DNA of 64,000 nucleotides from Chitinophaga lutea. GTDB lineage: Bacteria; Bacteroidota; Bacteroidia; Chitinophagales; Chitinophagaceae. The notes beneath the pieces are model-generated. The model did not search any database. It was not told where the DNA came from and saw only the letters and a list, made by a program, of their open reading frames with translations. Shown here one piece after another: positions 28,460 to 37,111 of this stretch. Location of the stretch: positions 1,984,001-2,048,000 of the forward strand of contig NZ_RPDH01000002.1 of the NCBI RefSeq assembly GCF_003813775.1, written 5' to 3'. Each line of letters begins with the position of its first letter. The stretch's first letter is position 1. The translations under genes were made by a program, and so were the position numbers.

Positions 28460-29176
28460 ATGATCAGAAAATGCCTATTTATCGGCGCTTTAAGCGTACT
28501 GACCGCACAAGCGGCCTTCAGCCAGAAAAAACAGACGGCTGCACCTAAACCTTTGCTCCGCACGCAACTGGACTCCGTGAGCTATACCATCGGCAACGAC
28601 CTCGGGCAAATGCTCAAAGGCCAGGGGCTCGACAGCCTGAACCTGAAACTGCTGTTCAAGGCCATCGAAGACCATTATACCGGCAAAACACCGGTACTCT
28701 CCGCCGACCAGGGCACTACCCTGGTGAGGGACTACATCCTGAACAAGAATAAAGTGGAAGGGGAAAAGTTCCTGGCGAAAAACAAAACCAAACCCGGCGT
28801 GGTAACGCTGCCCAGCGGCCTGCAGTACCAGGTGCTGAAAACCGGCACCGGTCCCAAACCCACGCTGAACGATAAGGTAAAAGTGCATTATCACGGCATG
28901 CTGATCGACGGTACTACATTCGACAGCTCCATCGACCGCGGCGAGCCCATCACACTGCCCGTTACGGGCGTGATCAAAGGCTGGACGGAAGCCCTCCTGC
29001 TGATGCCTGTGGGCAGCAAATGGAAACTCTTCATCCCTTCGCAGCTGGCGTACGGCGAAAGAGCCGCCGGCCCGAAAATCAAGCCCAACAGCGCACTGGT
29101 GTTTGATGTGGAACTGCTGAGCATCGAAGCGGCCACACCTGCGGAAACGCAGCCTGCCGCTCCCGTGAAAGAATAG
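28460..29176 (+). CDS. FKBP-type peptidyl-prolyl isomerase, Mip-like
   Basis: A 238-residue periplasmic or outer-membrane folding enzyme with signal peptide (about 1-21). The N-terminal dimerisation domain (DSVSYTIGNDLGQMLKGQGLD, about 36-110) precedes the FKBP domain (about 120-222), which has the signature VKVHYHGMLIDGTTFDSS, GVIKGWTEALLLMPVG and IPSQLAYGERAAG. A Pro/Ala-rich tail ends the chain. This layout is that of Mip/FklB proteins. It is the last gene of the plus-strand series before a strong terminator. Confidence 0.93.
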   Translation: MIRKCLFIGALSVLTAQAAFSQKKQTAAPKPLLRTQLDSVSYTIGNDLGQMLKGQGLDSLNLKLLFKAIEDHYTGKTPVLSADQGTTLVRDYILNKNKVEGEKFLAKNKTKPGVVTLPSGLQYQVLKTGTGPKPTLNDKVKVHYHGMLIDGTTFDSSIDRGEPITLPVTGVIKGWTEALLLMPVGSKWKLFIPSQLAYGERAAGPKIKPNSALVFDVELLSIEAATPAETQPAAPVKE

Positions 29177-29193
29177 TATATATTACAATATTG

Positions 29194-29230
29194 AAAAGCC
29201 GGATGGGAGTGATTCCATCCGGCTTTTTTT
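29194..29230 (+). terminator. Terminator after the FKBP gene
   Basis: AAAAGCCGGATGG pairs with CCATCCGGCTTTT around an 8-nt loop, followed by a T run. Confidence 0.9.
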
Positions 29231-29406
29231 ATTCGCGCTGCCGCAAACATGTGCTTTCCCCCGTATAACATCACCCGCTGTGAACCTGATCATTGCCACT
29301 TCAAATATTCAGCACCGCTACCGCGATGCCTCTTGCGGTTCTTGCACACCATCCACTTTCACATCCTGATGCGAACGCATGCCGAAGATGAAGTGCCTCC
29401 CTGTCT

Positions 29407-29443
29407 AAAAAAGCGGCGGCCCCGTTCACACGAGGCCGCCGCT
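29407..29443 (-). terminator. Terminator of the aromatic operon
   Basis: AGCGGCGGCC (29412-29421) pairs with GGCCGCCGCT (29434-29443); on the minus strand a T run follows. It lies about 20 bp beyond the aroC stop. The 29231-29406 stretch holds nothing recognisable. Confidence 0.85.
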
Positions 29444-29462
29444 CTGTATTTTCTTTCATCCG

Positions 29463-30458
29463 TTATTTGAACACTCTCGGCGCGCGCATTTCCAGCAGCA
29501 TAAAATCCGCCAGCACCATGGCTGTAACGGCTTCCAGCACTACGGGCACGCGCAGCGCGATGCAGAGATCGTGACGGCCTTTCACGGAAAACTGTTCCAC
29601 CTGGCCGCTGGCTATATTCAGCGTTTCCTGCACTTTGGGGGTGCTGGAGGTGGGTTTTACCGCGATGCGGAACACCAGCTGGTTGCCGTTGCTGATGCCG
29701 CCCACCACGCCGCCGGCGTTGTTGGTGGCGGTTTTTCCGCTTGTATCGATGATCGCGTCGTTGTGTTCCAGCCCTTTCATTTTAGCGGCGGCAAAACCGG
29801 CGCCGAATTCGATGCCTTTGATGGCGGGGATGGCAAACACCGCATGCGCGATGTTGGACTCGATGGAATCGAAGAAAGGTTCGCCCAAACCGATGGGCAG
29901 CCCGTCTACCGTACATTCCACGACACCGCCTACCGAGTCTTTGGCGGCGATGGCGGCTTCGAGGCCCTGTTCGGGATCAGGGTAACCGCCTACTTCTTTC
30001 AGCTCCGCTTTTACCTGGATGCCGCTGCCGAGTATTTTTTTGGCGATCACGCCGGCCGCCACGAGGTTGAGCGTCAACCGGCCGCTGAAGTGGCCGCCGC
30101 CGCGGTAGTCTTCAAACCCGCCGTACTTCTGCGTAGCCACAAAATCGGCATGGCCGGGGCGGGGAAACTCCCGCAGTTTGGCGTAATCGGCGCTGCGGGT
30201 GTTGTTGTTTTCGAACAGGATGGTGATGGGCGCTCCTGTGGTATGATCGTTGAACACACCGGATTTCAGGAAAGGCAGGTCGTCTTCCTTGCGGGGCGTG
30301 GTGCCTTTGGCGCCGGCTTTACGCCGTTCCAGGTCGGGCAGGAAATCTTCCTGCTTTAAGGGAATGCCTGCGGGCACGCCGTCGATATTGACGCCCACGC
30401 TTTCGCCGTGGGACTCGCCGAATACATTCACCCTGAATATTCTTCCGAAACTGTTCAT
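29463..30458 (-). CDS. aroC: Chorismate synthase
   Basis: A 331-residue enzyme that converts EPSP to chorismate with reduced FMN, the last common step to Phe, Tyr and Trp. Signatures visible: FGRIFRVNVFGESHGESVGV at the start, RPGHADFVATQKYGGFEDYRGGGHFSGRLT with the active-site His, and GISNGNQLVFRIAVKPTSS. The chain is somewhat shorter than the roughly 350-360 residues of E. coli. It is the last gene of the operon and its ATG overlaps the aroA stop by 4 bp, implying translational coupling. Confidence 0.96.
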   Translation of the reverse strand: MNSFGRIFRVNVFGESHGESVGVNIDGVPAGIPLKQEDFLPDLERRKAGAKGTTPRKEDDLPFLKSGVFNDHTTGAPITILFENNNTRSADYAKLREFPRPGHADFVATQKYGGFEDYRGGGHFSGRLTLNLVAAGVIAKKILGSGIQVKAELKEVGGYPDPEQGLEAAIAAKDSVGGVVECTVDGLPIGLGEPFFDSIESNIAHAVFAIPAIKGIEFGAGFAAAKMKGLEHNDAIIDTSGKTATNNAGGVVGGISNGNQLVFRIAVKPTSSTPKVQETLNIASGQVEQFSVKGRHDLCIALRVPVVLEAVTAMVLADFMLLEMRAPRVFK

Positions 30459-31729
30459 GATTGTACTTTTTCTTCTTTAGTGACTGCCGCGCCGAGCGTC
30501 GCTATATGATCATAGAATTCCGGGTACGATTTGTTGATCGCTTCGGCGTTCTCCACCGTTACCGGTCCGTCGGCCGTCAGCGCCGCCACGGCGCAGGCCA
30601 TGGCGATGCGGTGATCGTTATGCGAATGTACGGTAGCGCCTTTGATGCCGGTGCCGCCGTGTACGAACATATCGTCTCCTTCGAGGTTGATGCGGATGCC
30701 CATTTTACCGAACTCCTGCTGCAGGGTGAGACCGCGGTCGCTTTCTTTATGCGCCAGGCGGCTTACGCCCTTGATCCGGGTCACGCCCTTGCAGTTGGCG
30801 GCCAGGGCCACCAGCGGCGGGAACAGGTCCGGGCAGTCGGTAGCGTCCAGCTCAAACGGCTTCAGTTCCTTTTTGGCGATGATCATGGTGAACACGCCGG
30901 GCAGGATTTCGGCGCCGGCTTTTTCGAGCGCTTCCATGATCGCCTTGTCGGACTGTGCGCTTTGGGTATTGAGGTGATGCACTTCCGCCTTGCCGGCTAC
31001 GGCGGCCGCTACGAGCAGGAATGCCGCGCCGCTCCAGTCGCCTTCCACGGTATATTCCACGGGGCGGTAGGATTGTTTGCTGTCGAAGTGGAACACTTCA
31101 AAGTTCTCCTGCCGCACCTTTACGCCGAAATGCTCCATGATCTGCAGCGTGAGGGCGATGTAAGGTTTGCTTTTGAGGTCTTTCACCGTAATGGCGGCTT
31201 TATCCGCCACGGCGCCGAAAGCCATGAGCAGGCCGGTGAGGAACTGGGACGACAGGGAGCCGTCGATCGTCACGTTATTGGCCTGCAGCGGTCCCCTGAT
31301 TTCCAGGGGCAGCTTGCCGTCGCGGCTTTTGATCTGTACGCCCAGCTGGGGCAGTACTTCCTCGAAGAAATGCATGGGGCGGGTCACGAGGCTGCCGTGC
31401 CCGTTGATGGTGATGGTCTTTTCAGACAGGGCGGCCACCGGCGTGAACATGCGGATGCCGAGGCCCGATTCGCCGCAATTGATCTCCTCGTGCAGGGGCT
31501 GAACGCCATTGCCGGTGATCTCAATCGTTTCTTCTCCCCTTTTCACCACAGCCCCCAGGTTTTCCGCTACTTCGAGCGCGGCCAGGCAGTCGTTGCTCAG
31601 CCCCGGGTTATGTATGACGGTTTTCCCTTTCGCGAGCAAGGCCGCTGCCACCGCACGCTGCATCGCACTCTTGGAGGGATTGGCGGTAACGGCGCCTTTG
31701 ATCACGGAAGGTGAAATTGAAACTCTCAT
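30455..31729 (-). CDS. aroA: 3-phosphoshikimate 1-carboxyvinyltransferase (EPSP synthase)
   Basis: A 424-residue two-domain enzyme joining phosphoenolpyruvate to shikimate 3-phosphate. Visible motifs: NPSKSAMQRAVAAALLAKG, the substrate-binding start; GESGLGIRMFTPVAAL; SSQFLTGLLMAFG; RLAHKESDRGLTL; and HNDHRIAMACAVAAL near the C-terminus. These match the family in order. It starts 9 bp after aroB and overlaps aroC by 4 bp. It acts in the cytoplasm between AroK and AroC; aroK, aroE and aroD/Q are not in this window. Confidence 0.95.
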   Translation of the reverse strand: MRVSISPSVIKGAVTANPSKSAMQRAVAAALLAKGKTVIHNPGLSNDCLAALEVAENLGAVVKRGEETIEITGNGVQPLHEEINCGESGLGIRMFTPVAALSEKTITINGHGSLVTRPMHFFEEVLPQLGVQIKSRDGKLPLEIRGPLQANNVTIDGSLSSQFLTGLLMAFGAVADKAAITVKDLKSKPYIALTLQIMEHFGVKVRQENFEVFHFDSKQSYRPVEYTVEGDWSGAAFLLVAAAVAGKAEVHHLNTQSAQSDKAIMEALEKAGAEILPGVFTMIIAKKELKPFELDATDCPDLFPPLVALAANCKGVTRIKGVSRLAHKESDRGLTLQQEFGKMGIRINLEGDDMFVHGGTGIKGATVHSHNDHRIAMACAVAALTADGPVTVENAEAINKSYPEFYDHIATLGAAVTKEEKVQS

Positions 31730-31738
31730 ATTGGACGG

Positions 31739-32764
31739 TTACAGTTCTTTTAAAATTTGTTTCAGCTCGTCGAGCGGGATAGGCTGTGTTTGCGCCTTAC
31801 CCAGTTCTTCCAGCAGCACAAAGTGAATATGGTCTTTTTCTCGTTTTTTATCCAGCTTGAAGATGTTGAACACCGCGTCTTTGTCCGATTGCATCGTTAC
31901 CGGTAAACGGTAGTCGTTGATCAAACGGATCAGCCGGTTGGTTTGTTCGGATGGCAGCTTGGTTATTTTTTCGGAGATCTTAGCAGCTGCTACCATCCCG
32001 ATCGCCACCGCCTGGCCGTGTGCAATGTTTTCCAGCTTTTCTACCGCATGCCCGAGGGTATGACCAAAATTCAGCCAGCGGCGTACACCGCTTTCAAACT
32101 CGTCTTCCAGCACAAACTTTGTTTTGATCGCCACCGACCGTTCCACCAGGTATTGCAGCACGCTTACATCCTGCGCGAGGGCCTTGTCTTTATTGTTTTC
32201 CAGGTAGGTAAACAATTCCGCATCGTATATGCAGGCATACTTGATGATCTCGGCAAAACCGTTGCACCATTCCGTTGCGGGCATGGTAGACGGCAGGGTG
32301 TAGTCGAACAGGATGAACTGCGGCTGGTTGATGGTGCCCAGCATGTTTTTATGCATGCCGTGGCTCACGCCGTTTTTACCGCCGATGGAAGCATCTACCT
32401 GCGCCAGCAAGGTGGTGGGCACAAACCCGAAGGGAATGCCGCGCATGTAAATACTGGCTGCAAAGCCGGTGATATCTGTGAGCATACCGCCGCCAATGCC
32501 TACCAGCGTGGTTTTGCGGTCTGCCTCCAGTTCTATCAGCCCGTTGATGATCTGGTCGATCACTTCCATGTTCTTGTGATCCTCCCCATCGGGCACTACC
32601 AGCTTTTTCCAGCCGGGCAGCAGGTCTGCGTAATGATGGTCCACATTTTCATCCAGCAGCAGGATGGTGCGTTCTTTATTCACGTAATTCCCCAGGTTGG
32701 CGAGACTTTCGCCGAGGTAATACGTGGTGGCGGCGTGTTGAAACTGGTGCGTTTGCGTTGTCAT
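31739..32764 (-). CDS. aroB: 3-dehydroquinate synthase
   Basis: A 341-residue NAD- and metal-dependent enzyme that closes the ring of DAHP to 3-dehydroquinate. Visible motifs: LVGIGGGMLTDITGFAASIYMRG with the NAD-binding glycines, TTLLAQVDASIGGKNGV, EIIKYACIYD, and LNFGHTLGHAVEKL carrying metal-binding histidines. It lies between the DAHP synthase/chorismate mutase gene (24 bp) and aroA (9 bp), supplying the step that follows DAHP synthase. Confidence 0.95.
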   Translation of the reverse strand: MTTQTHQFQHAATTYYLGESLANLGNYVNKERTILLLDENVDHHYADLLPGWKKLVVPDGEDHKNMEVIDQIINGLIELEADRKTTLVGIGGGMLTDITGFAASIYMRGIPFGFVPTTLLAQVDASIGGKNGVSHGMHKNMLGTINQPQFILFDYTLPSTMPATEWCNGFAEIIKYACIYDAELFTYLENNKDKALAQDVSVLQYLVERSVAIKTKFVLEDEFESGVRRWLNFGHTLGHAVEKLENIAHGQAVAIGMVAAAKISEKITKLPSEQTNRLIRLINDYRLPVTMQSDKDAVFNIFKLDKKREKDHIHFVLLEELGKAQTQPIPLDELKQILKEL

Positions 32765-32788
32765 ATAAGTCTGATACTGAAAAAAGGC

Positions 32789-33874
32789 TTAGTCGTTCAT
32801 CACTTTATTCTGGCGGTTGATGGATTCCAGGTGCACGGCATCAAAGTATTTCAGTACGAAATCTTTGGTGAGGCCCAGTTTCTCGCCGGCGCGGATACCA
32901 CGGTCGAGGATTTCATTCCAGCGGTTGGTTTGCAGGATGGTGATGTTGTTCTCTTTTTTATACTGACCGATTTTTTCAGCGATTTTCATGCGGTTGCCCA
33001 GCAGCAGCATGATTTCGTCATCGATGCCGTTGATCTGGTTGCGCAGTTTTTCGAGGGCGGTGTTGAACTCTTTCTGGTCGGTACGTTCGTGCCTCCAGGT
33101 GATGTTGCTCAGCAGCTCGCCGAATTTTTCGGGCGTGATCTGTTGTTTGGCATCGCTCCAGGCGTTGTCCGGATCGATGTGTGTTTCCAGCATGAGGCCA
33201 TCGTAATCGAGGTCGATCGCTTCCTGTGAAACAGCCTGCAGGATGTCGCGGCGGCCGCTGATGTGGCTCGGGTCGCAGATCATCGGTAATTCAGGATGAC
33301 GGCGTTTCAGTTCGATCGCCAGGTGCCACATGGGGGCGTTGCGGTATTCGGTGTTGCCGTAGCTGGAGAAGCCGCGGTGGATCAACCCTACTTTTTCGAT
33401 ACCGGCTTTCTGGATACGCTCTACCGCACCAATCCACAGTTCCAGGTCGGGGTTGATGGGGTTTTTGATCAGCACGGGAATCTTAACGCCTTTCAGGGCG
33501 TCGGCCACATCCTGTACGGAGAACGGGTTTACGGTGGTGCGCGCACCAATCCAGAGGATGTCCACGCCGAAGTGCAGCGCATCTTCCACCTGTTTGGCGG
33601 TAGCTACTTCCACAGTAGTGGGCATGCCGGTCAGCTCTTTGGCTTTCTGCAGCCAGGGGAGGCCTTTGGGACCAATCCCTTCGAAGGAGCCCGGACGGGT
33701 GCGGGGTTTCCAGATACCGGCGCGCAGCACATCCACTTTACCGGTTTTTGCCAGGGCCAGCGCAGTGGCCAATACCTGTTCTTCGGTTTCTGCAGAGCAG
33801 GGTCCGGAGATGATCAGCGGCTTTTTGTCTGAAGCCGGATCGGCGAATTTCGTTTTTGCTAAGATCTGTTCCAT
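32789..33874 (-). CDS. Bifunctional DAHP synthase / chorismate mutase
   Basis: A 361-residue fusion. Residues about 1-260 are a type I DAHP synthase of the AroF/KDO8P-like group (KPLIISGPCSAETEEQVL, GIWKPRTRPGSFEGIGPKGL, HRGFSSYGNTEYRNAPMW, ICDPSHISGRRD). Residues about 268-361 form an AroQ-type chorismate mutase (LEKLRNQINGIDDEIMLLLG, RMKIAEKIGQYKKENN). It thus makes both the entry step of the pathway and the branch step to prephenate. In such fusions the mutase domain commonly serves as the feedback sensor for the synthase. It lies 30 bp after tyrA. Confidence 0.94.
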   Translation of the reverse strand: MEQILAKTKFADPASDKKPLIISGPCSAETEEQVLATALALAKTGKVDVLRAGIWKPRTRPGSFEGIGPKGLPWLQKAKELTGMPTTVEVATAKQVEDALHFGVDILWIGARTTVNPFSVQDVADALKGVKIPVLIKNPINPDLELWIGAVERIQKAGIEKVGLIHRGFSSYGNTEYRNAPMWHLAIELKRRHPELPMICDPSHISGRRDILQAVSQEAIDLDYDGLMLETHIDPDNAWSDAKQQITPEKFGELLSNITWRHERTDQKEFNTALEKLRNQINGIDDEIMLLLGNRMKIAEKIGQYKKENNITILQTNRWNEILDRGIRAGEKLGLTKDFVLKYFDAVHLESINRQNKVMND

Positions 33875-33904
33875 TGTAATATGACGTGTTAATAATGTGA
33901 CTGT

Positions 33905-34747
33905 TTATTTTAAGATTTTCCTGATTTTATTGCTCTTCTGGATGAGTTTGTAGAACGTTTCGTAATCTTCATCCTGGAGGAGTTTTTTCATCTGCTCGAG
34001 CTGGTTGATGTGTTCTTCCAGTACGTCGAGCACGTTGTTGCGGTTGTGCTTGAAAATGGGCACCCAGGTGTCCGGCGAGCTTTTGGCGAGGCGCACGGTG
34101 GATTCGAAACCGCCGCTGGCCAGCTCGAAAATGCGGCCCTGCTCCTTTTCCTTTTTCAGCACCGTCAAAGCCAGCGCGAAAGAAGTGATGTGGGAGATGT
34201 GCGATACATAGGCGGTGTGCAGGTCGTGCTCCTCCGCGTTCATGTACACGGTGCGCATGCTCAGCTTGTCCACCATCGATTCGATCATTTCCACCGCATC
34301 CTCATCGCTGTTCTTCACGTCGCACAGCACCATCGTTTTCTGTGCGAACAGGTTGCGCACGGCCGCATCGGGCCCGGAGTACTCGGTACCGGCCATCGGG
34401 TGGGCGGCTACAAAGCGGCCCCGTTTGGAATGACCGGTCACGAGCTGTAATAATTTCTGTTTGGTGGAGCCCACATCCATGATCACATGCTGTGGCCCGA
34501 CCTTGTCTAAAATGGAGGTAAGGGTCTGGAGGAGCGCATCCACCGGGATGGCCAGGATGATCAGCTGGCTGCGGCTCATGGCATCTTCAAGATTGGAACC
34601 TTCGTCGATGATATTCAGTTCCTGCGCTCTTTTCAGGTTCTCTTCGTTGTAATCCACGCCGATGATCCAGTTGGCCACCCCCTTTTCCTTGAGGCTGATG
34701 GCCAGCGAACCGCCTATTAATCCTACTCCTACTACTGTTGCAATCAT
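33905..34747 (-). CDS. tyrA: Prephenate dehydrogenase
   Basis: A 280-residue NAD(P)-dependent enzyme that oxidatively decarboxylates prephenate to 4-hydroxyphenylpyruvate for tyrosine. The N-terminus TVVGVGLIGGSLAISLKEKG is the Rossmann motif, followed by AHPMAGTEYSGPDAA with a substrate-binding His, and a helical C-terminal domain. There is no fused chorismate mutase or ACT domain, so feedback control must lie elsewhere. The ATG overlaps the aminotransferase stop by 4 bp. Confidence 0.94.
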   Translation of the reverse strand: MIATVVGVGLIGGSLAISLKEKGVANWIIGVDYNEENLKRAQELNIIDEGSNLEDAMSRSQLIILAIPVDALLQTLTSILDKVGPQHVIMDVGSTKQKLLQLVTGHSKRGRFVAAHPMAGTEYSGPDAAVRNLFAQKTMVLCDVKNSDEDAVEMIESMVDKLSMRTVYMNAEEHDLHTAYVSHISHITSFALALTVLKKEKEQGRIFELASGGFESTVRLAKSSPDTWVPIFKHNRNNVLDVLEEHINQLEQMKKLLQDEDYETFYKLIQKSNKIRKILK

Positions 34748-35928
34748 ATATTGACCGTTTGGGATACCTGAATGGATTGTTTCACCCGTTCAATCGCTTC
34801 TTCAAACACCTGCTCGCTGCGGCAGAGGCTCACACGGATGTACCCTTTGCCGTTTTCGCCGAAAATACCGCCGGGTGTGATGAATACTTTGGCTTTGTAC
34901 AGCACTTCATCGCTCACGGCAAACCCGTCTGCATATCCTGCGGGGATTTCCGCCCACACAAACATGCCTGTCTGGTTGGTGTCGTATCTGGCGCCGAGCA
35001 GGTTGAGCAGCTCGAATACTTTTTTACGGCGGCCGGCGTAAATGCCGTTCAGTTCCGCGTACCATTCCGGCCCCAGTTCCAGTGCGGCCACGGCGGCCAT
35101 CTGCACGGGCTGGAACATGCCGCTGTCCATATTGCTTTTAAAGCGCAGCACATCGTTGAGGAATTCCGCTTTGCCTACCAGCATCCCTACACGCCAGCCG
35201 GCCATGTTGCCGCTTTTGCTCAGGGAGTTCAGTTCGAGGGCCACTTCCATGGCGCCGGGCGTGGCCAGGAGGCTGGCCGGCCGGTCGTTCAGGATGAAGC
35301 TGTACGGATTGTCGTGGCACAGCAGGATGTTATGTTTTTTGGCGAAAGCCACCAGTTTTTCGAAAGTATCGGCTTTGGCCTGCGCGCCGGTGGGCATATG
35401 CGGGTAGTTGACCCACATGAGCTTCACCTTGCCGAGGTCGCTTTTTTCGAGGGCCTCGAGGTCCGGCTGCCAGCCATTGGCCGCGCTCAGGGCGTACGTC
35501 ACCGGTGTGGCGCCGCTGAGCTGTACGGCGGAGCGGTAAGTGGGATACCCCGGGTCCGGGATGAGCGCTTCGTCGCCTTCCTGCAGAAAGGTCATGCAGA
35601 TGTGCATGATACCTTCTTTAGAGCCGATGAGGGGCAGCACTTCTTTCTCAGCATCCAGCGTTACGCCGTAGAAGCGGCCGTACCAACCGGCCATGGCCTG
35701 CCGCAGGGCAGGAATGCCTTTGTAGCCCTGGTAAGCATGGGTGCCGGGTTTGGCGGCATGCTCATTCAATGCCGCTACCACGGAAGGGTGCGGAGGAAGG
35801 TCGGGACTCCCGATACCGAGGTTGATCACATTCGCACCCCCTTTGTTCATATCGTCGATCTCCCGCAGCTTGCGGGAAAAGTAATACTCTTCGGTGTGTT
35901 GTAATCTTTTAGCTACAGTTGGTTGCAT
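34744..35928 (-). CDS. Class I/II PLP-dependent aminotransferase of the aromatic operon
   Basis: A 394-residue fold-type I aminotransferase. It has NLGIGSPDLPPHP near the start, AYQGYKGIPALRQAMAGWY, MWVNYPHMPTGAQA, and the PLP-lysine motif NSLSKSGNMAGWRVG. The sequence resembles the LL-diaminopimelate/aspartate aminotransferase group, but its place between pheA and tyrA argues for transamination of phenylpyruvate and 4-hydroxyphenylpyruvate (or prephenate). Specificity cannot be settled from sequence. It begins 10 bp after pheA and overlaps tyrA by 4 bp. Confidence 0.88.
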   Translation of the reverse strand: MQPTVAKRLQHTEEYYFSRKLREIDDMNKGGANVINLGIGSPDLPPHPSVVAALNEHAAKPGTHAYQGYKGIPALRQAMAGWYGRFYGVTLDAEKEVLPLIGSKEGIMHICMTFLQEGDEALIPDPGYPTYRSAVQLSGATPVTYALSAANGWQPDLEALEKSDLGKVKLMWVNYPHMPTGAQAKADTFEKLVAFAKKHNILLCHDNPYSFILNDRPASLLATPGAMEVALELNSLSKSGNMAGWRVGMLVGKAEFLNDVLRFKSNMDSGMFQPVQMAAVAALELGPEWYAELNGIYAGRRKKVFELLNLLGARYDTNQTGMFVWAEIPAGYADGFAVSDEVLYKAKVFITPGGIFGENGKGYIRVSLCRSEQVFEEAIERVKQSIQVSQTVNI

Positions 35929-35938
35929 GGGTTTATGA

Positions 35939-36769
35939 TTAGTTGTGCGTTTTGCCTTTTTTGTAAATGCCCAGTACCGTCAGATGTTCGGTAAGCGGGG
36001 TGATTTTTTTCAGGGCCTGCTGGAAATGAGCCAGGGTGTCAAATTCCATGTCCGCATGAAAATAATAATGCCACTCTTTCGCCGGTATGGGAAAACTCTG
36101 GATTTTGCTCAGGTTGATGCCTTCGGCGGCGATTTTGGTGAGCACTTTGGCCAGACTTCCGCTTTCATTGGAAGTCTGGAAATATACGGAAGATTTGTTG
36201 GCATCTGCCGGTGCTTCCACACCATTTCTGGAAATGGCCAGAAAACGGGTATAGTTGTTTTTGGCGGTATGGATGTTGGGCGCGATGATATCGAGCTCAA
36301 AAATCTCCGCCGCCAGCTGTCCTGCGATGGCCGCGGTGGATTTCAGCTTTTTCTGGCGCACATGTTTGGCGCTGAGGGCGGTATCTTCCGTTTCCACGAG
36401 TTTGATGTGGGGGTATTTGGCGAGGAAGTCCATGCACTGCAGCAAAGCCATCGGGTGCGAATGCACTTCGCGGATGTCTTCGATGCTTTGGCCGGGCAGC
36501 ACCATGAGCTGCTGGTTGATCTGCAGGTACAACTCTCCCGTGATGTGGAGGCCTGAATTTTTGAGCAGGCTGTAATTGGGCAGGATGCTGCCGGCGATGG
36601 AGTTTTCGATGGCCATCATGCCGCCGTCCACACCCGCTTCACCGTTTTTGACCTTACGCACGAGCTCCGGGAAAGAAGCGCAGGCTTCAATGGTATTTTG
36701 TTTGCCGAAGTACTTCTGTACGGCTATCTGGTGAAAACTTCCTTCAAATCCCTGGATGGCTATGTGCAT
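35939..36769 (-). CDS. pheA: Prephenate dehydratase
   Basis: A 276-residue enzyme converting prephenate to phenylpyruvate. The start MHIAIQGFEGSFHQIAVQKYF matches the family N-terminus, so the ATG at 36769 is preferred over a longer reading frame whose first part overlaps the attenuator terminator. ENSIAGSILPNYSLL and HSHPMALLQCMDFL are catalytic-domain motifs. The C-terminal ACT domain (about 190-270; KSSVYFQTSNESGSLAKVLT) should bind phenylalanine for feedback control. There is no chorismate mutase domain; that activity is in the DAHP synthase fusion. It is the first structural gene after the tandem leader region. Confidence 0.95.
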   Translation of the reverse strand: MHIAIQGFEGSFHQIAVQKYFGKQNTIEACASFPELVRKVKNGEAGVDGGMMAIENSIAGSILPNYSLLKNSGLHITGELYLQINQQLMVLPGQSIEDIREVHSHPMALLQCMDFLAKYPHIKLVETEDTALSAKHVRQKKLKSTAAIAGQLAAEIFELDIIAPNIHTAKNNYTRFLAISRNGVEAPADANKSSVYFQTSNESGSLAKVLTKIAAEGINLSKIQSFPIPAKEWHYYFHADMEFDTLAHFQQALKKITPLTEHLTVLGIYKKGKTHN

Positions 36770-36789
36770 AAAAATTGAGTTCGTATATG

Positions 36790-36826
36790 AAAATAAAAAA
36801 GGGCCCCGTGAGCCGGGACCCTTCAT
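36790..36826 (-). terminator. Second attenuator terminator, before pheA
   Basis: On the minus strand AAGGGTCCCG pairs with CGGGGCCCTT (one G-T pair) around GCTCA, then TTTTATTTT. It lies between leader 2 and pheA, about 20 bp before the pheA ATG. The 5' arm contains GTCCCG and TCCCGG, which can pair instead with CGGGAC (36862-36867) or CCGGGA (36874-36879) inside leader 2. Confidence 0.85.
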
Positions 36827-36851
36827 TTGTTCGTTTTATGATAAACTGTTG

Positions 36852-36926
36852 TTACAAAGGAGTCCCGTTTTTTTCCCGGTAAAAGAAAAAGTAAAAGAAA
36901 TACAGGCTAAAGCTCTTTTGTGACAT
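36852..36926 (-). CDS. Aromatic leader peptide 2 (24 codons, Phe/Tyr-rich)
   Basis: A 24-codon ORF from ATG at 36926 to TAA at 36852. Nine of 24 codons are Phe (6) or Tyr (3), and residues 9-16 read YFFYFFFY without interruption. It is followed by an intrinsic terminator and then by pheA, the pattern of ribosome-stalling attenuators such as pheL. The codons just after the aromatic run contain two segments (CCGGGA and CGGGAC) complementary to the 5' arm of the terminator. A ribosome stalled at scarce Phe- or Tyr-tRNA would leave CGGGAC free to block the terminator; one reaching the stop would cover it. The peptide itself probably has no function. Confidence 0.85.
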   Translation of the reverse strand: MSQKSFSLYFFYFFFYREKNGTPL

Positions 36927-36954
36927 ATGATGATTTGTTTATCAGAATTCATTG

Positions 36955-36988
36955 TAAAAAAGGAAAGGCCCCCTTTTTCAGGAGGCCC
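36955..36988 (-). terminator. First attenuator terminator of the aromatic operon
   Basis: On the minus strand GGCCTCCT (36980-36987) pairs with AGGGGGCC (36967-36974; one G-T pair) around GAAAA, followed by TTTCCTTTTTTAC. It lies between leader 1 and leader 2. CCTCCT in its 5' arm is complementary to AGGAGG at 37022-37027, on the stop codon of leader 1. Confidence 0.8.
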
Positions 36989-37025
36989 GTTATATTTTTA
37001 AGCGATTTTAGCAAAAACGAACCTC

Positions 37026-37082
37026 CTATTCCTGGAACCAGAAAAAGTAACCGTAAAAATAACCGAAGGTGCGTTGTTGCAT
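37026..37082 (-). CDS. Aromatic leader peptide 1 (18 codons, Phe/Tyr/Trp-rich)
   Basis: An 18-codon ORF reading MQQRTFGYFYGYFFWFQE, ATG at 37082 and TAG at 37026. Half of its residues are aromatic: five Phe, three Tyr, one Trp. It begins about 25 nt after the expected transcription start of a strong Bacteroidetes promoter. The stop codon overlaps AGGAGG, which can pair with CCTCCT in the 5' arm of the terminator that follows. A ribosome stalled at the FFWF codons would leave AGGAGG free and so prevent termination; a ribosome at the stop would mask it. The single Trp codon could let tryptophan starvation act too. Confidence 0.85.
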   Translation of the reverse strand: MQQRTFGYFYGYFFWFQE

Positions 37083-37111
37083 TGCTTGTTCTGCTTTATT
37101 GTTTGATAGAA

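Noticed and set aside
37026..37082. Leader 1 as a small functional protein
   Set aside because: Eighteen residues with nine aromatic ones, no fold, and a terminator directly after; attenuation explains it better, although peptide function is not excluded.
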